NCBI GenBank assembly: GCA_014529385.2 | Contig: CM043971.1 | Span: 84,237,340-84,301,339, forward strand | Direction: 5' to 3' | Origin: Adiantum capillus-veneris | Lineage: Eukaryota > Streptophyta > Polypodiopsida > Polypodiales > Pteridaceae | Length of the DNA: 64,000 nucleotides | Shown: in pieces, positions 1-10,013 of the stretch | Numbering within the stretch: position 1 is the first letter of the stretch | Layout: the number at the start of each line of letters is the position of its first letter | Notes under the pieces: model-generated | Told to the model about the DNA's origin: nothing | Seen by the model: the letters and a program-made list of their open reading frames with translations, nothing else | Database searches by the model: none | Program-made: the position numbers and the translations under genes

Positions 1-1
1 C

Positions 2-340
2 GACTGGCATAAGTTGTTGCAATTCATTCTTCCAATTGCAATCAAGGGGTGTTTAATGGAGGAAGTGCGGACCTGCATATACAAGATTTCAGAGCTAGTG
101 CGGTGGATCTCTTCCAAGGAGATACGGGCGGAATCTATTGCAGTCGCAAGGGCTAACTCCATTGAAGCAGTTTGCATGATTGAGAAGTATCTACCCTCGA
201 GCTGCCTAACTATCCAAATGCACTTGCTCGTCCATGTAGTAGATGAGGTTGCAGTGGCAGGTACAGTCCACAGCCATTGGATGTTCTTTCTAGAGCTGTT
301 CATGAAAACACTTAAGGGTTTTGTTCGCCAAAAAGCATGT
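2..340 (+). pseudogene. TNP2-like CACTA transposase, fragment upstream of the gypsy insertion
   Basis: The frame opens at base 2 with DWHKLLQFILP and continues through a DUF4218-type region (residues such as HLLVHVVDEV and HSHWMFFLELFMKTLKG) to VRQKA, where the gypsy LTR begins. C3 carries the same region intact at 31107-31691, which fixes identity and frame. DUF4218 is the domain after the transposase_21 core in plant TNP2 proteins, which bind and cut CACTA ends. C3 has a 74-bp intron just before FILP; here the coding sequence is continuous. The protein resumes at 10015 with RPEGSMEEGW after the insertion. Confidence 0.87.
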
Positions 341-1345
341 TGTCGTGCTATGACACGTACATAGTGCTGTGACATTCCTATAATGTACATATGAATATTT
401 AAGTATAATAATAAGACTTCTATCTCATCCTATTATTTTTCTCAAGGGTAACCTATCCTTACTTTACCATCAGAAAATACTATGGGAAAAGCTCAATAGC
501 TCTGCCTCTTTAACTTGGGGCAAAAAGCATTGATTCTTTATTTCTACTATCTCATTGTCATCTCACACCCTAGCTAGATCCTATATCTAGGTTAAACTCC
601 AATATATATATATTCTATGTATTTTTTATACTTTTCTTATATTTCTTTTTAAATAGCTACTAGGAGGAAATCAAATCCTAGTGGGACACTAGGTGGCATG
701 ATTTCAAAGATACACTTATTTTAATGCATTATTGTAAGCATGATTACAAAACTTTGTCAAGGAGCAATGTCATGCTTTCATATGGCATGAGGTGTCCTTT
801 GGAATTAAATGAAAGTCTAGGCTAAGGGGACCACGGGAAGACTTTTGCTGCCAGAAATGGACTCTATTTTAATGAATTTTTTACACAAGGTTCCAATCCG
901 AATTGGAAAATGAGACTAACCATTCTTGTACGCTATCCTTGGAAGATCAACTCTAATCAAAGAAGGTCTTGCACTTGGCGTATCAATCAAAGTGGAGTTC
1001 TCCTCTCTTCTTCTCTCTCCATCAATAATGGTGCCAAAGGGTTTGTCAAGTAAGATGTGTTTTACATTGATGTTTTCTTGATTTCTTGTTGTTTTCTTTT
1101 TCATCTCTAATCCAACATATATATATGTATCTAATCTCATCTCCTTAACCAAACCTATCTCTCTCACTCTTAGTAATTCATCCTCTCTACAAATTTTAGG
1201 TTCTCCTTGCTACAGGTACATCTCTCCCCACAGTATCCTTATTGCCTACGGGCAAGAATAGGGCTTGGGAGGGAAACTTCTCATCTCTTCACTTCTCTCA
1301 TATCTACATTTTTCTCATATCTACATTTCTCACATACTATCCTAG

Positions 1346-1564
1346 ATGAATAACCCACATGATGATCATTTCTATCGCTTTCACTCTGTACGATCTATTA
1401 GAATTAACGTATGGATTAGCCGTAAAATACCCTTTCAACAACGTATAGTGTTTCTCTTCGGCCCTGAAAGGCTCAATGAAATACTTCTATCACCGGATCC
1501 CATCATACTACCTCTCATAGACTATAACTTTTCTTTTGACGTAAGCGTAGTTATCTTGCTATGA
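1346..1564 (+). CDS. Small ORF A inside the LTR, function unknown (72 aa)
   Basis: 72-codon ORF in the downstream half of the 5' LTR; the 3' LTR copy at 9385-9603 is also open at 72 codons with four substitutions. No family recognised; no cysteine pairs, signal peptide or clear membrane segment. The C-terminal 55 residues align with small ORF B directly downstream (FQ..I..LFG..RLN.I, then ILP.I.Y..S.DV). Its stop overlaps the start of ORF B in an ATGA, an arrangement compatible with termination-reinitiation. If transcription starts near the LTR TATA box, both ORFs lie in the 5' leader of the genomic RNA. Whether they are translated is not shown by sequence alone. Confidence 0.45.
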   Translation: MNNPHDDHFYRFHSVRSIRINVWISRKIPFQQRIVFLFGPERLNEILLSPDPIILPLIDYNFSFDVSVVILL

Positions 1565-1773
1565 ACCAAGAGGATTTGTACACACAATTAATCCCAATCA
1601 CTAGACAAAATATATATATTATGGTAAGCACAAAACTACAATTCCAAAGAACAATTCGTAGCCTATTTGGTCAGTCAAGATTGAATGCCATTAACTCATC
1701 TATTAACCCTTTCATATTACCCATGATACGATATGACCATAGCCTTGATGTTTTCATTTTCGTATTGTTTTGA
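1561..1773 (+). CDS. Small ORF B inside the LTR, related to ORF A (70 aa)
   Basis: 70-codon ORF overlapping the end of ORF A by ATGA. About 25 of 54 aligned residues are identical to ORF A while third codon positions differ widely, which suggests an old coding duplication kept under protein-level constraint. In the 3' LTR the copy starts at 9600 but stops after 56 codons at 9768, apparently through a CGA to TGA change. Function unknown; calling it a gene rests only on the paralogy and on the open frame. Confidence 0.42.
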   Translation: MNQEDLYTQLIPITRQNIYIMVSTKLQFQRTIRSLFGQSRLNAINSSINPFILPMIRYDHSLDVFIFVLF

Positions 1774-1961
1774 CATTCTCTTTTGTGTGTGTGAGTGCAA
1801 GAGAGAAAGAGTGAGTCTTCTTTGATTGCACTTCTTTCCAAACCCTAGTCTTCATGGCATCTATGGTTTAACTCCTTCATATAGTTTTTGTTGAGTTCTC
1901 TCACAAAATCTCACAGCCATAAGCCCGGTGCTTTCCTGGAAAGACCACAAATTTCTCGACA

Positions 1962-1990
1962 TATTTTTGGTGAACCCGACGCGAAACTGC
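1962..1990 (+). other. Primer-binding-site region of the gypsy element
   Basis: Directly follows the LTR end. The stretch TTTTTGGTGAACCCGACGCG begins with the TGG typical of sites pairing with a tRNA 3' CCA end. I could not match it confidently to a particular tRNA; it is not the initiator-Met type. Confidence 0.55.
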
Positions 1991-2014
1991 CAAGGTGAGA
2001 TTTTATGGATAACC

Positions 2015-4255
2015 ATGGGTGATCATGTTGAGCAACAGGGTATGCATTTTGATCCAGCAACAATGCAAATGTTTCAAGCATTTGCAATGTTCATGCAACA
2101 ACAACATGCCATTGAAAGAAGGGAGATTTCAACAATCAAGGCCATACAAGCAGTCGTCAATAGAATGGATCAATTCAATGGCAAAGATGTAACCAAGTAC
2201 TTACGCGAGTATGTGAAGGAGATGGAGCTGCATCGCGTGTCAGAAGGTGAGATGATTCAAATTTTTGAGCTAGTTGTTGCTCCAGAAATTAGAGACCATG
2301 TTAGGGTAATTAAAGATGGGCATGGGAGAAATTGGGAAGAACTCAAAGTAGCTTTAAAGGAGGAATATTTCATGGAGGACTCTGAGAGAGTGACCAAAAG
2401 GACATTCTTAGAATGGGTAGTCAAGCCAAATCAAGGACTATCAATAACAGAGCTACTTAGGGAATTTGAGCGACGCTATGCACAACTCACCAGGACAGAA
2501 AGGGCCACACTAGATGTAGAGAAGACATATCTTTTCTTACAAGCTGCAGGTAAAGAGTTTCAAGAAAATTTGGAGCTTATTCTTGAAGATAAAGATGCTG
2601 AGCAAGGACTAAAGACCGATTGGAATGAGGTTCAAGGTACTGTCTCACTGCTTGACAAACGACAAAGAAGAAGGGACAAGATGGTAGTAAACACTACAAG
2701 TCCTTCCACCTCAACTTTTGACAAAATGGTAAAGCCTACTTTTATCGCTCCTAAGTTTGATGAGTCCATGCTAGATGAACTTGTGAAGGGAATGCGTGAC
2801 TTGATGGTGAAGTTTGCAAAGCTTGAAGAAAAAGGCCAACCATCAGGGCCACTTCCTAGGCAAAGACAACAACCCAAAGAAGGGTTTGTTAATAGATGTA
2901 TTTGGTGTGATAGTATAGACCATGTAAGAAGGGATTGTGATGATTTTAGTGATGCTTTGTCAAAAGATGTTGTCTTTTTTAAGGATGGTAAAATTCACTT
3001 AAGAGAGACAGGTCTACCCTTGAGAACTAACTTTGGGAAGGGGGGAATGAAAACCTTAGTTGAAGATATGGCAACTAAGCATGCCACCTCTTTAGTTGAG
3101 GCAGCTACTTATGGAGTAAAAATTGAACATTTTTGTGATGAAGAGGTGAGTGACCATCATGGTCAAATTTGGCCAAATGTCATGCAATTAGCTAAAAAGG
3201 GAAAGCTTACAAAAGAGATTCTACATGAAGCAGGTGATTGCATACGTCTAGAAACAGGATGGAATGATCCAGTGGACTCATTGTTAGTGCATGCCTACAT
3301 TACAAAATGCCAACAAAATGAGGCAATTGTAGAAGAGAAGCGCAGACGTGAGAATGCTGATGAAGGACCATCAAAAAGAGCTTCTAGAAGTGGGGGAAGA
3401 AGCGACTCAATGCCTTCTCAAAAACCCTCAACACAAGGAGCATATCCACCTGAAGTACTCATGGAGGAGTCTACAACAGGAAAGAAGAAAGAGCCAACGA
3501 AAAGTAAGACAAAAGGTCCAACTTATAAACTACAATCTGATATTGAGGTTGCTACAGATTTAAATAAAGTCTTGGAGGAAAGGATCTTGAATAGAAAGAT
3601 TGAGTTTACTCTGGGAGAAGTTTTTGGCATTGCAAAGCGTGAATTCCATGAGGAGATCATTGACATCATCAAGAGGAAGAGGCAAACCCTTGCTGAAGTT
3701 TCTCGTCCACAGGTTGAAGGGGAAACCTCAAAGACACAAGGGATGCAACTGCAAAATAAGGAGAATGATGGAGCTGTGGTAGGATGCTACCAATCTAGTG
3801 GGAGAGTGAAGCAAGTGTATTTCTCAAATGATGATGAAGAAGTTGAAGATATTCCTAGGAGTTACTATTCACGAAGTCATTGGGCAAGGGCTACTACAGA
3901 AACTTTGGTCAAGGTAGGTGATCTTGAAGAGCCATTTGTTGCCTTGATTGACCATGGTTCAGAAATAAACATAATGTCAAAGAGTCTCTACAACAAGTGC
4001 AAATGGCCGATGGACACAGATCATGGTTGGATGGTAAAAGTGGCAAACAATTCATTCGGTGAATTGTATGCAGCATGTCCAGGTGTGAAGGTAACAATAG
4101 GTGATGTAAAGATTGACCAAAACTTCTTTGTACAGGATACATCTTCATATCATCTCATCCTTGGACAACCCTACATTGTGGGAGTTCGAATGGAAACAAA
4201 GGTAATGGATGATGGTTCAGCATATGCTAGGATACGTAGCAAAGATGGTAAATGA
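2015..4255 (+). CDS. gag-pro: Gag-protease polyprotein of the gypsy element
   Basis: Open frame of about 746 codons from the first ATG after the LTR (MGDHV); the frame extends upstream into the LTR, but this start follows the primer site. An N-terminal Gln/Met-rich helical region precedes a gag matrix/capsid-like segment. A CX2CX4HX4C zinc knuckle (CIWCDSIDHVRRDC) lies near residue 295, a charged linker follows, and a retropepsin lies near residue 645 with active site LIDHGSEIN, where DHG replaces the usual DTG or DSG. The protease C-terminus (HLILGQPYI) is also present. Gag packages the RNA; the protease cuts the polyproteins. The frame is intact and stops at TGA, so pol would need a separate mechanism or has been separated by decay in 4256-4801. 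Confidence 0.88.
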   Translation: MGDHVEQQGMHFDPATMQMFQAFAMFMQQQHAIERREISTIKAIQAVVNRMDQFNGKDVTKYLREYVKEMELHRVSEGEMIQIFELVVAPEIRDHVRVIKDGHGRNWEELKVALKEEYFMEDSERVTKRTFLEWVVKPNQGLSITELLREFERRYAQLTRTERATLDVEKTYLFLQAAGKEFQENLELILEDKDAEQGLKTDWNEVQGTVSLLDKRQRRRDKMVVNTTSPSTSTFDKMVKPTFIAPKFDESMLDELVKGMRDLMVKFAKLEEKGQPSGPLPRQRQQPKEGFVNRCIWCDSIDHVRRDCDDFSDALSKDVVFFKDGKIHLRETGLPLRTNFGKGGMKTLVEDMATKHATSLVEAATYGVKIEHFCDEEVSDHHGQIWPNVMQLAKKGKLTKEILHEAGDCIRLETGWNDPVDSLLVHAYITKCQQNEAIVEEKRRRENADEGPSKRASRSGGRSDSMPSQKPSTQGAYPPEVLMEESTTGKKKEPTKSKTKGPTYKLQSDIEVATDLNKVLEERILNRKIEFTLGEVFGIAKREFHEEIIDIIKRKRQTLAEVSRPQVEGETSKTQGMQLQNKENDGAVVGCYQSSGRVKQVYFSNDDEEVEDIPRSYYSRSHWARATTETLVKVGDLEEPFVALIDHGSEINIMSKSLYNKCKWPMDTDHGWMVKVANNSFGELYAACPGVKVTIGDVKIDQNFFVQDTSSYHLILGQPYIVGVRMETKVMDDGSAYARIRSKDGK

Positions 4256-4801
4256 GCTGTCCAATTTCTCACAGTTTGTGTAAACCATGAAAGAAATTGT
4301 GACAACCGCAGAGAACATCCTCTACCAAAGGTGAGCAAAGAGTTTCATGATCATAGAGAAATGATGGGTTTTGGCCAAGTACCATTGTAAAGCGGGATTG
4401 CAGTGGTACAAAAAGAAAAAGGGTGTCGCCTGATCCAAAAATAGGTGAAGCTTTTTCAACAAGCTCCTTGGTAACAAAGAATGGATCAGTATGTTTTACA
4501 AAACTTGAAGATTTGAAGAGATGTGAGAGGCAATATGTGCATAATGTATAAATAGGCATGAAAAAGAGTGGGTTGCTAGCTAGAGCCTACTAAAAATGTT
4601 TTGGGTTTGTGTGAACAAGTTTCTTTTGTAGATACTATGGGTGAGCTTGTTGCTATAATGGGGTCTAATTTGCATCTTGAAAATGAAGTTGTGGAAGTTT
4701 GCTCTATGGAAATGTATCAAGTAATAGAATCCTTTAAAGAAAGCTAAACAGTTGGCCCAGAAGCCCATGTTGAAACTAAATACAAGAGTGTAGCAAAGAA
4801 G
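4256..4801 (+). pseudogene. Decayed gag-pro/pol linker
   Basis: About 545 bp with stops in all plus frames. Short coding-like pieces (for example KKKKGVSPDPKIGEAF near 4420) suggest it once joined protease to reverse transcriptase. No other feature seen. Confidence 0.4.
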
Positions 4802-7571
4802 GTGAAACCAGTAGCTTCACCCTTACCACCCAAAAACAGGGAAAATATTGAGCAGGCTTCTTTACAACCAAGTTTGAGGAATCCTAAAAAGATTGGGCAT
4901 ACCTTCACAAAGGAGTCTTTCCAAGACTTGCAGATTGGTCGCGAGGAGTTTCTAACACAGGAGGAGACAAAGTGCTTCAAAGAAATGCTTTCAAAGCATG
5001 GTAAGGCTTTTGCATTTGAGCCACATGAGATAGGATGTATTGATCCTTCTATTGTAGCTCCTATGGTAATTTTCACAATACCTCATGTGCCTTGGAATCT
5101 GCGGCCTATTCCGGTTCCAAAGGCTCATTTGCCAAAGTTAGTAGAGCTACTGAATGAGAAAATCAAAATGGGAATCTTGGAGCCTTCTTGTGCTCCATAC
5201 TCAAACAGGTGGTTCACAATTCCGAAGAAGAATGGTTCTCTACGCTTCATCCAAGATATGCAACCAGTGAACAAGGTGACAATTAGAAATGTAGGTACAG
5301 GTCCAATTGTGGATGAGTTTACAGAGGCATTTGCAGGGAGGGAAATCTACTCAATGGGGGATCTCTACTCAGGGTATGATCAATTTCAGCTTGCAATCGA
5401 AATCAGAGACTTGACAACCATGAGGACACCTTTGGGTTTGGTAAGGATGTGTACCTTGCCACAGGGAGCAACCAACTCGGTTGCACATATGATGAATGGG
5501 ATGAATAAGGTCTTACGTGACTTTATTCCTCTAATCACAATGCCTTTCATTGATGATTTGCCTATCAAAGGATGTGAAAAATTTGACAAAGATGAAGCTT
5601 TGGATCTCAAGGGATGTCGCAGGTTTGTGGTAAATCACATAAATGATTATGATAAAACTTTGTCTAGGTTGGAAGAAAAGAATATTACAGTGTCAGGGAA
5701 AAAGTCTATGTTTGGTGTCAATGAAGTGCTTATTGTGAGGCACATGTGCGGGCCATATGGTAGGAAACCTTGTCCAACAAAGGTAGATGCCATCCAAAGA
5801 ATGAAAGAAACGTGCACTAGCATCACTGAGTTTAGAAGGTTTCTGGGAGCATGTGTCTTCTATGTTATTTGGATTCCACATTATGCACATGTAGCTGATC
5901 CTCTTTATCAGCTGCTTAGAAAAAATCAGAAGTTTAAATGGACAGAAGCACATGTAAAATCCATGAAAAAGCTAAAGGAGTTTCTCCAGTCAGCAACAAC
6001 TTTGAGAAAGGTAGACTATGAGTGTCAAAGGCCAATAATTGTGACAGTAGACACCAGTCCTACAGGGATTGGATGGGCAATAGGGAAAGTTGACAAAGAA
6101 GGACACAGGTATGTGGTAAGATTTGGAGAAAAGGTGCTAAGTGCTCGCCAAAGAAACTATCCACAGATAAAAGAGAGAGTTATGGGGTATGGTTACAGCC
6201 TTGAAAAGTGGGAAAGAGTACCTAATTGGTGCATGTGTGGTTGTAGAACCAGATTGTCTACCACTTCTTGGGATGATTACAAGCTGCTCAACTCTAGACA
6301 TTGCTATGTTGCGGTGGATTGCCTATATTAAGTCCTTAAATCTTGAGTTTAAGCACATTGGAGGTAAAGACAATACAGTGGCAGATATGCTATCAAGGGC
6401 AAGGTATGAAGATGAGTCACAAATGATTGACGAGGGAGATGATGTAGGCACAAAGTTCTATTCTATCTCTCATGTCAAAGGTAACAATGTCTGCATGACT
6501 AATCTACTTGAATCATTCTTGAAAGAGCTTTATGAAGGTGATTGGCTTCTTATTGGAAGCTACTTGAGTACTCTAACAAAACAGGATGATTGGTCTGAAC
6601 GAGAATTCAAGAGGATACACAGGAAAGCATATGGGTACTTTTTGAGGAATGGTTACTTGTGGAAGCATCCTAAACAAAAGGGTGCTACACCACACAGGGT
6701 TATATATAAAAAAGAGACTCAAGTAAAGCTCATGCAAGAGTTTCATGAGAGTCTATGGGCTGGACACAGGGGTGTATGGGCAACCTTCTCCAAGTTGAAA
6801 GAAAAATACTGGTGGAAGGGTATGTATAAAGATGTATCTCAGTTTGTAGAGACATGTGTAACTTTTCAAGTGTACTCAAATGTTCGACATCGTGATGGAT
6901 TTCACCCTACATATCCACTAGCCATGCACTATAGATGGGTTGTGGATCTAGTCACAATGCCTCTAGGACTCTGGCAGATGAGATACTTGGTTCTTGCACG
7001 AGAGGACCTAACTAACCAGGTTGAAGGAAGAGCATTAAGAGCTAAAACCACAGAAGCTGTGTGCAAATTCCTTCTTGATGAGGTGATTTGCCGTTATGGT
7101 TGTGTGGGGAAAATCACTGCAGATAGAGGTGAACTGGATGCCGAAGAAGCAAGGGAGTTCTTTTCTAGATTAGGAATCAAGATTTCTCTTATTACAGCTT
7201 ACAACCCTGAAGGCAATGGAAAGAGTGAAAGAGGGCATCCTCCTATCATCAAAGCTTTGGCCAAGGCTTGCGAAGGAAGAGTTGGTGAGTGGCCAAAACT
7301 GTTACCATATGCTTTATGGGCTGATCGTACAACACATAGCTCAGTAACTGGCTACATGCCTGCGGAGATAATGTATGGTCAAAAGCCATTGATGCCGATT
7401 GAAGATATAATTCCCACATGGAATGTACTACCTTGGCAAGAGGGGCTTAGTAGGGAAGATCTCCTTGCACTGCGTATAAGGCAGCTAGAGAGAAGACCTG
7501 GAGACATTGAAGCTGCAAAAGAACGACTCAAAAATGCAAGGTTGAAAAACAAGGAATACTTTGATAAGTGA
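4802..7571 (+). pseudogene. pol: Pol of the gypsy element: RT, RNase H, integrase (frameshifted)
   Basis: First frame (4802-6331): reverse transcriptase with SNRWFTIPKKNGSLRF, QDMQPVNKVT, LPQGATNS and catalytic FIDD, then RNase H (VTVDTSPTGIGWAIGK). A frameshift near 6185 moves RNase H into the second frame, which runs to 7571 through KHIGGKDNTVADMLSR and integrase. The integrase zinc motif reads HESLWAGH ... CVTF, so the last zinc cysteine is replaced by Phe. The catalytic core retains an Asp in WVVDLVT, Asp in ITADRGELD and Glu after NPEGNGKSE. RT copies the RNA to DNA and integrase inserts it. With frameshift and broken zinc finger this copy should not make active pol. Confidence 0.85.
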
Positions 7572-7613
7572 CATTGACTCAGGAGCAAAGCAATTGACAA
7601 AGGTGATTGGGTT

Positions 7614-7922
7614 TTGGTGTATGATAGTAGCCTTGATAACCAGCACACAGTCATGCGTAAGTTTTCAAAAAGATGGTTTGGACCATATGTTGTAAAGCAT
7701 GTGCATGAAAATGCTACTTACAGCTTGTCTGAACTAGATGGTACAGAAGTAAAGATTCCCATTGCAGGAAAAAGGATCAAAATGTTTAAGAGAAGAGGAG
7801 ACAATGATCCAGAAGATGTTGATGAGGAAGAAGAGCAAACCACAAGTAAAGATAAAAGTGAAGATGAAGATTTGGAATCATCCAGTGAAGAAGAAAGCAA
7901 GGAAGATGTACAAGAGGGCTGA
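7614..7922 (+). pseudogene. Integrase C-terminal GPY/F module with acidic tail
   Basis: After the stop at 7571 the integrase C-terminus continues in another frame: RKFSKRWFGPYVVK is the GPY/F core, followed by a small beta-rich segment (YSLSELDGTEVKIPI) and a Glu/Asp/Ser-rich tail of about 40 residues. This module helps integrase bind its target. It is separated from the core by a short frameshifted gap, so it is a broken part of pol rather than its own gene. Confidence 0.72.
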
Positions 7923-7968
7923 TCTTACAAAGAAATAATGTGGCACATATCGGAGGATGTGCAGGTTT

Positions 7969-7980
7969 AGAGGGGGTGGA
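7969..7980 (+). other. Polypurine tract of the gypsy element
   Basis: AGAGGGGGTGGA immediately upstream of the 3' LTR, the expected primer for plus-strand DNA synthesis. Confidence 0.8.
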
Positions 7981-8810
7981 TGTCGTGCTGTGACACGTAC
8001 ATGGTGGGAACGCATGCTACAAGATCTATCTTGTAACTTTTTAGACACATAATTATCTTTCCTATAATGTACATATGCATATTTAAGTATAATAATAAGC
8101 CTTCTATCTCATCCAATTATTTTTCTCAAGGGTAACCTATCCTTACTTTACCATCAGAAAATACTATGGGACAAGCTCAATAGCTCCGCCTCTTTAACTT
8201 GGGGCAAAAAGCATTGATTCTTTATTTTTACTATCTCATTATCATCTCACACCCTAGCTAGATCCTATATCTAGGGTAAACTCCAATATATATATATATA
8301 TATTCTATGTATTTTTTATACTTTTCTTATATTTCTTTTTAAATAGCTACTAGGAGGGAATCAAATCCTAGTGGGACACTAGGTGGCATGATTTCAAAGA
8401 TACACTTATTTTAATGCATTATTGCAAGCATGATTACAAAACTTTGTCAAGGAGCAATGTCATGTTTTCATATGGCATGAGGTGTCCTTTGAAATTAAAT
8501 GAAAGTCTAGGCTAAGGGGACCACGGGAAGACTTTTGCTGCCAGAAATGGATCCTATTTTGATGAATTTTTTACACAAGGTTCCAATCCGAATTGGAAAA
8601 TGATTTTAAAATTAAAATCGTAGCTAATGAGCTCAAGTTTCCGCCCATATTTTTACTTTTTTATTTGGAGCCACGGTTGAGGAGATATGATCAAAATACT
8701 GGACCCCAGTCTGCCCACATCATGCAGGGACAGCTCATTTCCAACTTTTCCAATTCCTATTCACAATGGCTCCTCTCTTCTTGTGTAAACCCTTGGGGGT
8801 TCCCTGCACC

Positions 8811-8820
8811 TATAAAAGGG
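8811..8820 (+). promoter_or_regulatory. LTR TATA box (TATAAAAGGG)
   Basis: TATAAAAGGG preceded by a C-rich stretch, typical of plant LTR core promoters. It lies about 570 bp upstream of small ORF A. The matching segment is deleted from the 5' LTR. Confidence 0.7.
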
Positions 8821-9384
8821 GACCTCTTCTTCCTTGAAAAGAAACTGAAGCATTCAAGCCATTGATGAGAGGAATTCTTGAGGGAGTGAGTAGTAATGCC
8901 TAATTGTACTTAGCCCCATTAACATAAGCCCAAGCCTACACTTTCTCCTAGAGGAAGACTATCCATTCTTGTACGCTATCCTTGGAAGATCAACTCTAAT
9001 CAAAGAAGGTCTTGCACTTGGCGTATCAAAGTGGACTTCTCCCCTCTTCTTCTCTCTCCATCAATAATGGTGCCAAAGGGTTTGTCAAGTAAGATGTGTT
9101 CTACATTGATGTTTTCTTGATTTCTTGTTGTTTTCTTTTTCATCTCTAATCCAACATATATATATGTATCTATTCTCATCTCCTTAACCAAACCTATCTC
9201 TCTCACTCTTAGTAATTCATCCTCTCTACAAATTTTAGGTTCTCCTTGCTACAGGTACATCTCTCCCCGCAGTATCCTTATTGCCTACGGGCAAGAATAG
9301 GGCTTGGGAGGGAAACTTCTCATCTCTTCACTTCTCTCATATCTACATTTTTCTCATATCTACATTTCTCACATACTATCCTAG

Positions 9385-9770
9385 ATGAATAACCCACATG
9401 ATGATCATTTCTATCGCTTTCACTCTGTACGATCTATTAGAATTAACGTATGGATTAGCCGTAAAATACACTTTCAACAACGTATAGTGTTTCTCTTCGG
9501 CCTTGAAAGGGTCAATGAAATACTTCTATCACCGGATCCCATCATACTACCTCTCATAGACTATAACTTTTCTTTTGACGGAAGCGTAGTTATCGTGCTA
9601 TGAACCAAGAGTATTTGTACACACAATTAATCCCAATCACTAGAAAAAATATATATATTATGGTAAGCACAAAACTACAATTCCAAAGAACAATTCGTAG
9701 CCTATTTGGTCAGTCAAGATTGAATGCCATTAACTCATCTATTAACCCTTTCATATTACCCATTATATGA
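9385..9770 (+). pseudogene. 3' LTR copies of small ORFs A (intact) and B (truncated)
   Basis: ORF A at 9385-9603 is open for 72 codons. ORF B begins at 9600 in the same ATGA overlap but meets TGA at 9768-9770 where the 5' LTR has CGA, giving 56 codons. Confidence 0.5.
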
Positions 9771-10013
9771 TATGACCATAGCCTTGATGTTTTCATTTTC
9801 CTATTGTTTTGACATTATCTTTTGTGTTCTTTCTTTGTGTGTGTGAGTGCAAGAGAGAAAGAGTGAGTCTTCTTTGATTGCACTTCTTTCCAAACCCTAG
9901 TCTTCATGGCATTCATGGTTTAACTCCTTCATATAGTTTTTGTTGAGTTCTCTCACAAACTCTCACAACCATAAGCCTGGTGCTTTCCTGGCAAGACCGC
10001 AAATTTCTCGACA

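Larger units (their letters stand above)
341..1961 (+). repeat. 5' LTR of the gypsy element
   Basis: 1,621 bp, TG...CA ends. Relative to the 3' LTR it lacks about 50 bp near its start and about 350 bp that would fall just after about 919. The larger gap corresponds to 8603-8956 of the 3' copy, which holds the only convincing TATA box. It retains two small overlapping ORFs (1346-1564 and 1561-1773). Confidence 0.92.
341..10013 (+). mobile_element. Ty3/gypsy LTR retrotransposon nested in CACTA C1
   Basis: Nearly complete 9.67-kb element. LTRs beginning TGTCGTGCT and ending CTCGACA lie at 341-1961 and 7981-10013. Between them are gag-protease, RT/RNase H, integrase and a GPY/F-type C-terminus, in Ty3/gypsy order. 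Removing the element joins TNP2 codons RQKA and RPEGS in frame, as in C3. The flanks share an imperfect 4-bp duplication (ATGT left, GCGT right). Outside two indels the LTRs are nearly identical, so insertion is fairly recent. Pol has a frameshift, a lost integrase cysteine and a truncation, and the 5' LTR has lost its core promoter. Confidence 0.93.
7981..10013 (+). repeat. 3' LTR of the gypsy element
   Basis: 2,033 bp, longer than the 5' LTR because it retains two segments missing there (about 8005-8056 and 8603-8956). Contains a TATA box at 8811, an intact small ORF A (9385-9603) and a truncated ORF B (9600-9770). Confidence 0.92.

Noticed and set aside
1346-1773. Ubiquitin-like fold for the LTR small ORFs
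   Set aside because: ORF A has QQR, a later F.G and DYN reminiscent of the C-terminal half of ubiquitin, but the helix region is missing and ORF B matches poorly. Not adopted without structure prediction.
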